NCBI RefSeq assembly: GCF_039545035.1
Contig: NZ_BAABRO010000002.1
Span: 248,001 to 312,000, forward strand
DNA from: Novipirellula caenicola
GTDB taxonomy: Bacteria; Planctomycetota; Planctomycetia; Pirellulales; Pirellulaceae
Reading direction: 5' to 3'
Length of the DNA: 64,000 nt
This document shows, piece by piece, positions 1 through 9,060 of the stretch; positions within the stretch are counted from its first letter, which is position 1, and each line of letters opens with the position of its first letter. Under the pieces are notes generated by a model. That model saw nothing but the letters and a program-made list of their open reading frames with translations, did not search any database and was not told the origin of the DNA. The translations under genes and the position numbers were made by a program.

Positions 1-739
1 CATAGCCCGCCGTCGCTATCCACTTTTCATCAGGCGAAAAGACAGCCGAATACAACACATCGCGATGGCCGAGCATCTCGGATTCCAAGCTTCCATCGTC
101 AATGCGATAAATCCCGGCGCGTCCATAGGCCCCGGTTACCCCGGATGCCACCAGAACCTGTTTTGCATCATGACTAAACGCAAGTGAATTGACTTTGCCG
201 GGCAACGAATCGAGCTGTGACACCATCGCCCCGTCGGCACGCACGATCTGGACCGACGAAAAGCGAGCCAGTGCACGCAAACGCCCATCATCCGAAACCG
301 CGATCGAGGTGATCGGACGTGCCGTGTTCGGATCGGGTTCGATTTGTGGTGTACGTAGCGTCGCTTTGATTGGCATGTCGCCATCCGGCCCCACGGCGCC
401 CTGATCGATCCATGCGGCAATCGTCTCGATCTGATCCGCGTTCAACCCCGGCTCACCCTCGGGCGGCATGACAGGATCGATTTCGCCCTTGATCATCAAC
501 AACATCCGGCTGCTAGTCGCCGCCCCCGCTGTTACCGCCAAACCGGTATCGCCGCCATCAAGCAGCGCTGCATGGTCATCCAATCGCAAACCACCTTCGC
601 TGTCGTCCGCGTTGTGGCAACCAACACAGTGCTTGTTCAAAATCGGCAACACGTCCGAGACAAAATCCACTGTGTCGGCAGCACTGACCGCGACACTCAA
701 CGAGATCAACAGCAAGAGAGAAAATAGGAAACGGATCAT
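1..739 (-). CDS. c-type cytochrome domain / WD40 repeat protein (3' end outside window)
   Basis: The reading frame is open from an ATG at 737-739 to the left edge, so only the first 246 codons are visible. It starts with a signal peptide (about residues 1-21) followed by a planctomycete cytochrome C domain with a haem motif C38-V-G-C-H42 and a downstream MPPEG segment typical of the family. From about residue 115 the sequence turns into beta-propeller-like WD40 blades (ITSIAVSDDGRLRALA, YSAVFSPDEKWIATAGY). Such proteins are exported and combine haem binding with a propeller; the substrate is unknown. It lies 73 bp downstream of the DUF1549/DUF1553 gene on the same strand, so it is probably the last gene of a three-gene unit with DUF1501. 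Confidence 0.85.
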   Translation of the reverse strand, partial: MIRFLFSLLLLISLSVAVSAADTVDFVSDVLPILNKHCVGCHNADDSEGGLRLDDHAALLDGGDTGLAVTAGAATSSRMLLMIKGEIDPVMPPEGEPGLNADQIETIAAWIDQGAVGPDGDMPIKATLRTPQIEPDPNTARPITSIAVSDDGRLRALARFSSVQIVRADGAMVSQLDSLPGKVNSLAFSHDAKQVLVASGVTGAYGRAGIYRIDDGSLESEMLGHRDVLYSAVFSPDEKWIATAGY

Positions 740-812
740 AGCGGTTCAAATGGCGAAAAGAACTTCAGGTCGTGTGGGCAGATTCAAGCAGTCTTCGGTA
801 GTCGAACGGCCG

Positions 813-3299
813 TCAATGGTTGAATGTAAATTCGGTGCTCGTCAACACGCTCCAGGCAACGTCTTGCATCGCGGTACTAAGATCGTCGCCATATTCCGCT
901 ACAACGCTTAGCACACGCTCTCGCTCTTGATCAGATGGCGACCGCGACAGTGCAGCGACGAACAACGTGTCAATCATCTCGGACGGCGATTTTCCGCCAG
1001 CAATCATCTTGGCGATTCGATTGTTGGCGTCCGCTAGTTTTGGGTTTAACGTTTCGCCGTTGGACAGATGCAGCACTTGCACCATGCTCTGACCATCACT
1101 GCGTTCGCATTCACAAGTGATCTCGCGAGGATTGCGGCCAAACGTGTCGAGAAAATACGATGCGACGGCGGAATCATACAGCTCGATCGCTTTGGTTCCT
1201 GCGGGATAAAAGTCGGTCTTTTGCTTGTCGGCCCCCGGGAACGCGACCTGATCGAAATTAGATGCCGTCTGTAACGTTTGGTCGATCGCATCGAGCATCA
1301 CTTCGGCCATCAGGCGGCGGGGGTAATAGCGACTCAGGTACTTCTGTTCGAGTTCATTTTCAGCGAGCGGGATACTGCTGCGTTGGTACGTCTCACTTTG
1401 CATGATCAGACGCATCAACTTCTTCAAGTCAAAATCGGCATCGATCACGTATTGGGCCGTCGCTGCTAACAGCGGTTCGTTGCTGGCGGGATTGCTCAAT
1501 CGCAGATCATCCACTTGTTCGACCAACCCGCGACCGAAAAAGTTTGCCCACACACGGTTGGTGATCGAGCGAGCGAAATAGGGATTCGCAGGATCGGTCA
1601 TCCAATCGGCAAGAACGATGCGTCGGTCCGATGGATCGTCGAATTCCAAGGGAGCCGCATCGAGCGGCGCGGGCTGCTGTGGCTTGCCACGATTCGGCTG
1701 GATCAGATCCCCAGACGTCGCCACGTACAGCGTACGCACACCGTCTCCGTTACGACTGTCCCCGCCCCAACCCTTGGCACGCACCCGCGCGAACAAATTC
1801 GCCATGGCGTAGTACTGGTCGTTACTCCATTTTTCAAGCGGATGGTTATGACATTTCGCACAACCGATCGATAACCCCATGAATGCTTGGCAAGCGTTCT
1901 CGGTCATCTCTTCAGGTGTTTGGTGCAACGCGTAAAAGTTGGTCGCACCATTTTCGTTACTCAATCCCGAGGCCGTCAGGATCTCGCGAACCATCTGATC
2001 CCACGGTTTATTTTGTTGAACCTGGTCGCGGATCCATTGGTAATAGGTTTTGACCGCGATCGGACGCAGCCGTGTGCCATTGACGAGCAAGATGTCACAC
2101 CATCGATAGGTCCAATAGTCAACATAATCATCACTGGACAACAATCGCTCGATCAAACGATCGCGTCGTTCGATATCGGGGTCCGCCAAGAAGATTTCGC
2201 GTTCGGCGAGACTTGGCAAACGCCCGATTGAATCGAGCGTCGCGCGGCGTAGGAATGTCTCGTCGTCACATCGCGGCGAAGGACGCAGGTTCAGTGTTTT
2301 CAATTGGGCAAGGTTCAGATCGTCAATGAAATTTCGCCGCTGCGACGTCACGTACACCTCGTCGGCAACTTCGTAAGGATAGGGCACGGTCATTCGCGCC
2401 AATGCGACTTTGCTGCCAAACCACACCAACACCGCGGCTTCACCACAGCCGACCACGTCGACGATGCCAGATTCATCCACCGTCACGATCGCTTCATCGG
2501 TCGCCGAGAAGACGGCCCAATGAGTCACGTCAACGACGCGACCATCGTCGTAATGTGCATTGACAAGCACTCGCGTTCGATCACCGGGTTGCAGCATGCT
2601 TGCCGCCGGAGTCACCGAGATGCTTTCCAAACGTGGATCGTCCTCGCGTGGCCCCGCCGCCCCCGCTGCGATCCAAGACGACAAAACTCGGTAATCACGT
2701 GACTCGGTATCGATTCGCAGCCCCCCTTTATGTGGCAACGCGCCACTCGGTTTGGCGATCAACAAACTACGACCAGGATCCGACAACTCGACACGACGCC
2801 CCTTGGCTTCTCGTGTGATACTGAGGAAGTCCGATTGGCTGTCGTAACCACGCAGCGAAAGCCGGAATCCCCCCTTGCCTGCCAACGCGCCATGGCAAGC
2901 ACCGGTGTTGCAGCCCAACCGAGACAACACCGATTGAACATCGTTGCGAAAACTCCACTGGTGAGGATCATCGAACCCATCGACGGTGACTTCGGTTGTC
3001 GACACCGCATCGCCAACGCGAGCGGTGATCGTTGTCGATCCGTTGCCGGTCGCAACCGCGACGTTGTTTTTGATCGCGACGACCTCTGGATCACCAGAAG
3101 TCCACTGCACATGGTCATCGATGATAGCAGCGGGGAATGGATTGGAATCGGACCGCTGAACGACCATCAATTGTTGCCGTCCTTCGCTGCTAGAGAGCGT
3201 GAACGATTTCGGCAGCACCGCAATCTCATCGGCCGCCATCGCGATCTGCGAGACCACGGCAGCGAGCAACAAGAGGTGCAAGCGATTCGGGATGATCAT
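813..3299 (-). CDS. PSCyt-type DUF1549/DUF1553 protein with Ig-like (BIG2) domains
   Basis: 828 residues from the ATG at 3297-3299, chosen because a signal peptide follows it directly (MIIPNRLHLLLLAAVVSQIA) and because longer versions run towards the neighbouring gene without such a signal. Order of parts: signal peptide 1-22; BIG2-like beta domain about 25-108; a cytochrome-like segment with C130-NTGA-C135-H136; a second BIG2-like domain about 224-305; DUF1549 about 325-545, containing a GCAKCHNHP motif; DUF1553 in the C-terminal third, with an NRVWANFFGRGLV motif. The family is common in planctomycetes and usually sits beside DUF1501; its biochemical role is not settled, though exported carbohydrate breakdown is often suggested. 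DUF1501 lies upstream and a cytochrome/WD40 gene downstream. Confidence 0.9.
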   Translation of the reverse strand: MIIPNRLHLLLLAAVVSQIAMAADEIAVLPKSFTLSSSEGRQQLMVVQRSDSNPFPAAIIDDHVQWTSGDPEVVAIKNNVAVATGNGSTTITARVGDAVSTTEVTVDGFDDPHQWSFRNDVQSVLSRLGCNTGACHGALAGKGGFRLSLRGYDSQSDFLSITREAKGRRVELSDPGRSLLIAKPSGALPHKGGLRIDTESRDYRVLSSWIAAGAAGPREDDPRLESISVTPAASMLQPGDRTRVLVNAHYDDGRVVDVTHWAVFSATDEAIVTVDESGIVDVVGCGEAAVLVWFGSKVALARMTVPYPYEVADEVYVTSQRRNFIDDLNLAQLKTLNLRPSPRCDDETFLRRATLDSIGRLPSLAEREIFLADPDIERRDRLIERLLSSDDYVDYWTYRWCDILLVNGTRLRPIAVKTYYQWIRDQVQQNKPWDQMVREILTASGLSNENGATNFYALHQTPEEMTENACQAFMGLSIGCAKCHNHPLEKWSNDQYYAMANLFARVRAKGWGGDSRNGDGVRTLYVATSGDLIQPNRGKPQQPAPLDAAPLEFDDPSDRRIVLADWMTDPANPYFARSITNRVWANFFGRGLVEQVDDLRLSNPASNEPLLAATAQYVIDADFDLKKLMRLIMQSETYQRSSIPLAENELEQKYLSRYYPRRLMAEVMLDAIDQTLQTASNFDQVAFPGADKQKTDFYPAGTKAIELYDSAVASYFLDTFGRNPREITCECERSDGQSMVQVLHLSNGETLNPKLADANNRIAKMIAGGKSPSEMIDTLFVAALSRSPSDQERERVLSVVAEYGDDLSTAMQDVAWSVLTSTEFTFNH

Positions 3300-3495
3300 G
3301 GTTGCGATAGTTTTTTTATGAACTGGGTGGATTGCCCATCGGGCCGGTTTAAAACGTTGGAACAAATTCGGAGCGTTGATTTCCGCCGTCATTGCGACGC
3401 CAGCGACCTCGAAATCCGCCAGCCATTTTCCATTCGAACCGCGAGTCGTCGTCTCGATCGCAAAGCGACTAACGACCATTCGCCGGCCACGGTTT

Positions 3496-4872
3496 CTATG
3501 CGAACAGCTCTTTGATCTCGCGGACTCCGAAATCAACCAAAGGAAACGGTCGTCCGGCGGGGCCGGGCAGTTCGGCATGCAGTTTGAGTCCTAGACTTTT
3601 GAAGATCGTGGCGATCACTTCGCCGGGATTCGCCGGTCGATCTGCGGGCACCGCTCCCATCGGGTCACTCGCTCCGATCGCACGGCCGCCCTTGACGCCA
3701 CCGCCAGCAAAGGTGCACGAGAAACATTGGGGCCAATGGTCACGTCCGCCTGCGGGATTGACTTTGGGAGTCCGGCCGAACTCAGCCAAACCACAAACCA
3801 TCGTGTCATCAAGCATCCCCCGCTGCGCCAAATCGGCGATCAATGCCGAGTAGGCCTGGTCGTACATTGGGGCGACGATGTTCTTCATCCCTTCGATCGT
3901 TGTGAACGGCTTGCTTCCGTGGATATCCCAAGTGACTTCGTTGAATACCGTTAAGAAGGTATTGATCGTAACGAATCGGACTCCGGCTTCGATCAACCTT
4001 CGCGACAACAAACAACATTGTCCAAAGCGATTCATTCCGTAGCGTTCACGTACCGCCGTCGTTTCCTGCGTCAAATCAAACGCCTCGCGAGCTTGCGGAC
4101 TGCTCATCAGCCGATAAGCCGATTCAAAGTTTTTGTCCATCATCTTGGCCGACTCAGACGCTTCGAGCTGCATCATCCGTCCCTCGATCGCATCGCGCAT
4201 CCGACGACGGCGATCGATTCGCACATCACCCAGAGTCGAAGGGGGAAGCAAATCGGGGACCTTGAAGTTCGCCTGACTGGGGTCGGCCATCAGTGCGAAG
4301 GGATCGAACGCTTTGCCCAGAAATCCGCCCGCTTGGCCGTTTGGCAAATTGCCGCCACCGCGGCCCATCGTTTCAGGCAAAACGACATGGGCGGGCAAGT
4401 CACTACGGCGGCCTTGTAGATACTGGACCACCGCTCCGGCGTGAGGATAGTTCACGCCGCCGCTGAATTGACGTCCGGTTTGCATCATCTGCCAACCCGC
4501 GTCGTGAACCGCGGCAGAGGTGTGGTAACACGACCGCACGATCGAGAACTTGTCCGCCACCTCGGCGTGCTTGGGCAGGATCTCGGAAAGTTGAAAATCG
4601 CCGCGAGTGGAAATCGGTTTGAACGGGCCTCGCACTTCGGCGGGGGCTTCCGGTTTCATGTCGAATGTGTCGACTTGACTGGGCGCCCCGAGATTAAAAA
4701 TCATGATGCAGCTGCGTTTGTCACTGCTGCGATCGACCGCTCCGATTTCTTCCGCCGCCAATAGCTCGGGCAAACTCAACCCGATCGCGCCGAGCGTGCC
4801 GACCTGCAAAAAGTCGCGACGCGATATGCCGTCACAAGTGTGTGCGATACCACGCGAGGTTAGATTTAACAT
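3496..4872 (-). CDS. DUF1501 family secreted protein
   Basis: 458 residues from the ATG at 4870-4872; a TTG further upstream (4911) would add 13 residues but has no advantage. The N-terminus carries a Tat-like signal, SRRDFLQVGTLGAIGLSLPE. The rest shows DUF1501 hallmarks: MIFNLGAPSQVDTFDMKPEA, SCYHTSAAVHDAGWQMMQTG, and a GLAEFGRTPKVNPAGGRDHW segment near the C-terminus, which resembles the metal-binding end of alkaline-phosphatase/sulfatase-fold enzymes. DUF1501 is related to the sulfatase fold; the substrate is unknown. It is first in a probable operon with the DUF1549/DUF1553 and cytochrome/WD40 genes, leaving a 196 bp gap to the next start. Confidence 0.9.
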   Translation of the reverse strand: MLNLTSRGIAHTCDGISRRDFLQVGTLGAIGLSLPELLAAEEIGAVDRSSDKRSCIMIFNLGAPSQVDTFDMKPEAPAEVRGPFKPISTRGDFQLSEILPKHAEVADKFSIVRSCYHTSAAVHDAGWQMMQTGRQFSGGVNYPHAGAVVQYLQGRRSDLPAHVVLPETMGRGGGNLPNGQAGGFLGKAFDPFALMADPSQANFKVPDLLPPSTLGDVRIDRRRRMRDAIEGRMMQLEASESAKMMDKNFESAYRLMSSPQAREAFDLTQETTAVRERYGMNRFGQCCLLSRRLIEAGVRFVTINTFLTVFNEVTWDIHGSKPFTTIEGMKNIVAPMYDQAYSALIADLAQRGMLDDTMVCGLAEFGRTPKVNPAGGRDHWPQCFSCTFAGGGVKGGRAIGASDPMGAVPADRPANPGEVIATIFKSLGLKLHAELPGPAGRPFPLVDFGVREIKELFA

Positions 4873-5303
4873 CGGAAGTCGTAGGGAGGTGGGAGATTGG
4901 GGAAGGAGCAATCTGTGTCACACCACCGCAACGTTCCTGCATCAACGACAACGACAACATCGCTTGCAACGCTAACTGCAACGACGTTAAGACGCGAGGT
5001 ACGGCCGCGTGACGCACCTTATTGTAATGCCTGTCCTCACTCGTCTGCAAAGTGCTTTCGCAAAGATCGCGAAAATCTGCCCAAATAGTGCCGTTTTGAC
5101 CGGGCCGGAAGGGGCCTGCCGCCTATGTTTGGCTGTCCCTGGGATCCTGCTGGGATCCTGGCTTGGAAAGAGCGGCGTTTGCGTTGCGTCATTACGCTCG
5201 CCCGAGAATGGAGGCTTGACGTCCCATTCGAATCACCACCTTCTAGCGAAGGTAGCTACGAAAAAATGTACGGCACAGTGTACGCCACAACCTACGCCAC
5301 GAG

Positions 5304-5374
5304 GCCCGGCCGGTTGCGGCGGGCAAAACGTTCGAAATTGACCGGGCGCCGCCCCACGCCGCTCCGCTATAAAG
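5304..5374 (+). repeat. dispersed GC-rich repeat, copy 1
   Basis: The core CGGTTGCGGCGGGCAAAACG, continuing as TTCGA and then a shared ACCGGGCG block, matches 48710-48780 on the same strand with few changes. Both copies are in gene-free DNA. The function is unknown. Confidence 0.6.
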
Positions 5375-5432
5375 ACCCCGCGGTTCGGGCGAAAGCCGAC
5401 GGCGTCTCGAAGTTGCCTGCCGGCGAGACTGC

Positions 5433-5456
5433 GTTCCCAGACAAATGCCTGGGAAC
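5433..5456 (-). terminator. hairpin downstream of the oxidoreductase gene
   Basis: A perfect 8 bp stem, GTTCCCAG / CTGGGAAC, with an 8 nt loop, begins 19 bp past the stop codon of the minus-strand oxidoreductase gene. No clear T run follows, so it may be a 3' end stabiliser or a weak terminator. Confidence 0.4.
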
Positions 5457-5474
5457 GAACGTCCCGCGGTCGAA

Positions 5475-6812
5475 TTAGGCGACTTCCCAGCCTTTGCGAT
5501 ACTCTTTCTTGATGTACTGGTCCGCTTCGGGGCAATTGGTGGCCTTGAGGGCCTTGGCGTCCCAATCGAGTTGTTTGCCAGTACGATAGGCAACGTTGCC
5601 TAGCAGAACCGATTCAGTCAACGCGCCCGAGTAATCGAAGTTACACAGTGTTGGCGAACCGTCTTTGCACGCCTTGATCCATTCGGCGTGATGTCCGATC
5701 GAATCAGGAATCGTTTTCGGCGGCGGAGTGAAGTCCGAGAACTTGTCTTGCGGGAACAACTTATAGTTCGAGTAGTTCGCGTACATGTGGCCGTTGCTGC
5801 CGACAAACATCACGCCACTGCCAGGAACGCGTTCGCCCGCAACCTCTTTCGGAGTCAGGTTGCCGTCGTACCAAGTCAAGTCGACGCCGGGCATATCGCC
5901 TCGAGCCGGGAACTTGTATTTGACTTTCAAACCCAGCGGGCAGGTTTCCGGATGAACCTCGGGCCCTTCGGCTTCACACGAGGTGGGGTGACGCAGATTC
6001 AATGCCCAGAATGGCAAATCCATGTAGTGACATCCCATGTCCCCAAGCGTTCCTTGGCCAAAGTCCCACCAACGACGCCATTGGGCCGGATGGTAACGAC
6101 CGGCTGCATACGGACGCTCTGGAGCACCGCCGAGCCAGAGATTCCAGTCGAGATTCGCAGGCGGCTCTTGTCCCACTTCGGGACGTTCGCCCCCGCCCCA
6201 ACCTTTGCCGACCCAAACGTGGACCTCTTTGATGTCGCCCAGCACGCCGGCTTGGACGATTTCGACGACACGGCGATAGTTCGGTTCCGCATGGATTTGC
6301 GTTCCCATCTGCGTTGCCACCCCCTTGGCCTTGGCCGCTTCGGCGATCACGCGTGCTTCGTGAATCGTGTGGGTCAACGGTTTTTCACAGTAGCAGTGAA
6401 GTCCCGCGTTGATGGCACGCAGTGCCGCCGGGGCGTGATGATGGTCGGTCGTTCCGATCACGATGCCGTCGGCTTTGTCAGCTTCGTTTGCGATCATCTC
6501 GCGATAGTCGGCATACAGTTTGGCATCTTTGAATGATGCCGCTGCGCGATCGAGATAGTTTTTGTCGACGTCACACAAACCGACGATGTCCTGACTTTTG
6601 ACACCATCAATATCCGCAGCCGCACGGTTGGCGGTTCCAACACAAAGCAATTTCAGTTTACTGTTGGCCGAGGTGGATTCGGCTGCAGGCAATTCGCTGA
6701 ACACGCCCGCTGCCAAGATGCCGGCACTGGTCGTTTGCAGAAAGCGACGACGATTCGGCGACGCCACAGGCGACGGTTTTCGAAACGCAGGAGTGTTGGG
6801 CGTTTTCTTCAT
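5475..6812 (-). CDS. Gfo/Idh/MocA family oxidoreductase, Tat-exported
   Basis: 445 residues from the ATG at 6810-6812; a longer frame starts at 6905, but the Tat motif then lies too far in. The Tat signal is N-RRRFLQTTSAGILAAGVF at about residues 20-38. An N-terminal Rossmann domain follows (LKLLCVGTANRAAADIDG, VGLCDVD), then the family motif CEKPLTHTIHEAR, then the C-terminal GFO/IDH/MocA domain. Members use NAD(P) to oxidise or reduce sugars and related compounds; some exported planctomycete members keep a tightly bound cofactor. An AGGA lies about 10 bp before the start. It stands alone, with divergent spacing to the next gene on the right. Confidence 0.9.
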   Translation of the reverse strand: MKKTPNTPAFRKPSPVASPNRRRFLQTTSAGILAAGVFSELPAAESTSANSKLKLLCVGTANRAAADIDGVKSQDIVGLCDVDKNYLDRAAASFKDAKLYADYREMIANEADKADGIVIGTTDHHHAPAALRAINAGLHCYCEKPLTHTIHEARVIAEAAKAKGVATQMGTQIHAEPNYRRVVEIVQAGVLGDIKEVHVWVGKGWGGGERPEVGQEPPANLDWNLWLGGAPERPYAAGRYHPAQWRRWWDFGQGTLGDMGCHYMDLPFWALNLRHPTSCEAEGPEVHPETCPLGLKVKYKFPARGDMPGVDLTWYDGNLTPKEVAGERVPGSGVMFVGSNGHMYANYSNYKLFPQDKFSDFTPPPKTIPDSIGHHAEWIKACKDGSPTLCNFDYSGALTESVLLGNVAYRTGKQLDWDAKALKATNCPEADQYIKKEYRKGWEVA

Positions 6813-7446
6813 TTCAAAAAATCCTAAGGAAGTGGTGGGCTGGTCTGGAGGGTCTGTGGAACGGTACCTCCGAGCAAGATACTCGAAGCCAAACTTCAAT
6901 TCCACATTATTGTATCGCCCAAATCGACAACGATGTTGGCTTTACGATGAATGTTGACTTGGCGGCTGAAAATCAACCCACCAGTGCTGTGTCCACGCGT
7001 CGCCACCCGCCCCGCCAATGGGGGCAAGGCGAAGTCAATAGACTTCTGCGGTCCATCGTCCAAGGGCGTTCGCTGCGGAAGGCTAAGGTCGCGAAACTTG
7101 CATTCAGGGGTCGCAGAAGGTTGGCGACCGCAGCGTAACCGCATCCCTTTTGATCACGCGGGACCATAAACGCGGGTAGTGATAAAAACGGAGTCCCCCG
7201 CCGCCCGAGGGTGTTGTCGCAGCCCGTGACCATCCGCGTTTTTGCGTGGAATAACAAAATCGAAGAATGCCGAAAAAAAATTTCGGCAGGGGTCGATCCA
7301 CTTGGTCTCGCCCCGCCACGATCCGCCACTCCAGCGATTCTTTCCCGTTACCCCCCTCGGTTTGTAGAACGACGACACTCATTCAGGTACGATCCAAGAG
7401 GAACACCTCGTCATCACCGCTCCCTCATTTCGTGTGGTTCTTATCA
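6813..7446. other. divergent intergenic region, no gene recognised
   Basis: 630 bp lie between two divergently transcribed genes and should hold both promoters. Short overlapping frames on both strands show no family resemblance. I see no repeat or RNA gene here. Confidence 0.5.
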
Positions 7447-8916
7447 ATGCGATCACTCCTAGCTCATTCACTCGTCGTATTCATTGGTCTCACTGCGGTC
7501 CTTGATCGGGCTGGCGTTTTTGCCCAAGAAACTCCAGCGAATCCGGCGACGCAAACGGATACCGATTCAGGAGAAGTGGAAACGCAGTGCGAATACACCG
7601 CCACGCCTTCGCCCCTTTTCTATCAAATCAAACTGAAAGCGGATTACGGTGCATCGTCGGAAAAATTGGATTTGGAGGGGATCCTGGTTTACGAGCTGAC
7701 GCAAACCGATGGCGATACGTTGTCGATCGAGTGCGAGTGTCAATGGAAACGCAATTCGAACTACCGCGGGGTTTACCGAGATCGTGTGTTCCGACTTTTG
7801 TCACGGTTGCCCAGTGGTCGAGCTGCCGCGTGCGAGATCGACAGCAAGGGCAAACCGATTCAGGTCTCGCGGCCGGCTTGGATATTTGGTCTGCCAATCG
7901 ATCTCGGACGAATCGCGTTTCCGCAATTGAGTGCCGATGACCAATGGAAGATCACCCAACCTGTCTCGCTGGTCCAAAGCATTCACGTTTACAACCAACT
8001 TCAACTGATTGAAGTGTCACCGGAAATCAAAGATCCATTTCGATCGCATCGCGCCGTTTCGCGAGCAGACACAACGTCCGAGAAAATCGCACTCGCTGTG
8101 ATGCAGCGACAATGGATCGACAAAGACGATCCGGTGCCGACGTTTCGAGAATCCTATTCGATTGACGGCAGCGGACTGAATCCTCAAATCGAGGTCACGG
8201 GGGATCGCGAAGTCGCCTTCGCGCGAGAGCGTGGATCGGTGGACTCGCTGAAACTTTCGCTTCGCATTGTCTGGAAGGAACCCAATCACGAGATCACCGT
8301 GCCTTGTTCACTCGAGTTGCAACGGCTACCCGAAGAGGAAATCGTTGCGTACAAGCAAGCGAAGGAGAAATCGGCAAAGGAACAAGAAAAACGACTTGCC
8401 GAACACGCGGCAATGCAGCAGACGGTGCCCGACGTGACCGAACGAGACCGGGTGATCACCACGCTGAAAACGGCAGACCAGTCTGTCTTTGATTTGATGG
8501 TCAGCAAGTTGTATGGCGAAAAAGTGGCTGACGATCCCGAGATGGCACGGGTGCTGTACGATCAATTCTTTGAACGCGACCGCCTGCCATATCATACGGT
8601 CAATGTGATCAAAAATCTCGATCCTTCGTTAGAAAAAGCGGCCACGATCGCCTCGAAATATGCCGCCTCGTACAGTTCGTTCGATATCAGCTTGACGGGC
8701 GATTTGATTGACGAGGATACCCCACTAAAACGAAATCAAATTGTCTGTTACCCCGACAGCAGCCGCTACAAAGCGGCACGTTTCTACGGGGCCGTTGACG
8801 AAGTATTGGTGCTGGAAACACGGGACCGCGACCCCAAATTGATCGCGATCAAACGAGCCGTCTGCCGCTTGCCCGCTCCGGCCATGATCGACCCCAATGC
8901 GGCAACCAGCGAGTGA
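7447..8916 (+). CDS. hypothetical secreted protein
   Basis: 489 residues from the ATG at 7447, chosen because a clear signal peptide follows (MRSLLAHSLVVFIGLTAVLD, ending near VFAQ at about residue 28-29); the frame is open upstream to 7267 with no signal. I do not recognise the family. The first half looks beta-rich with many charged residues. A Lys/Glu-rich, probably helical segment lies at about residues 301-322 (KQAKEKSAKEQEKRLAEH), and a mixed C-terminal region ends with a conserved-looking YKAARFYGAVDEVLVLETRD stretch. Codon use resembles the neighbours. It is followed 144 bp later by a sulfatase gene on the same strand. Confidence 0.8.
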   Translation: MRSLLAHSLVVFIGLTAVLDRAGVFAQETPANPATQTDTDSGEVETQCEYTATPSPLFYQIKLKADYGASSEKLDLEGILVYELTQTDGDTLSIECECQWKRNSNYRGVYRDRVFRLLSRLPSGRAAACEIDSKGKPIQVSRPAWIFGLPIDLGRIAFPQLSADDQWKITQPVSLVQSIHVYNQLQLIEVSPEIKDPFRSHRAVSRADTTSEKIALAVMQRQWIDKDDPVPTFRESYSIDGSGLNPQIEVTGDREVAFARERGSVDSLKLSLRIVWKEPNHEITVPCSLELQRLPEEEIVAYKQAKEKSAKEQEKRLAEHAAMQQTVPDVTERDRVITTLKTADQSVFDLMVSKLYGEKVADDPEMARVLYDQFFERDRLPYHTVNVIKNLDPSLEKAATIASKYAASYSSFDISLTGDLIDEDTPLKRNQIVCYPDSSRYKAARFYGAVDEVLVLETRDRDPKLIAIKRAVCRLPAPAMIDPNAATSE

Positions 8917-9060
8917 ACGTGATCGTTGTCGACGATAGTTGACGGCGCTCGCTGACAGCGAGCGCGGACGAATCGCCCCGCTGCAGCACCGCTGTAGTAC
9001 AATCGAACGCATCAAAACTTCCGCCTGCGAATTCATCCTATCTCCCCAGGGATCACAGTT

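Larger units (their letters stand above)
4873..5474. other. intergenic region, no gene recognised
   Basis: About 600 bp lie between the start of the DUF1501 gene and the end of the oxidoreductase gene, both on the minus strand. It must contain the promoter of the DUF1501 unit. The overlapping reading frames here are short and none resembles a known protein. It holds a GC-rich segment (5304-5374) that recurs at 48710-48780, and a hairpin at 5433-5456. Confidence 0.6.

Noticed and set aside
2730-3515. Plus-strand protein of 261 residues opposite the DUF1549/DUF1553 gene
   Set aside because: It is antisense to a well-supported gene and shows no domain; high-GC codon bias creates such open frames.
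5688-6536. Plus-strand protein of 282 residues opposite the oxidoreductase gene
   Set aside because: Antisense shadow with no family features.
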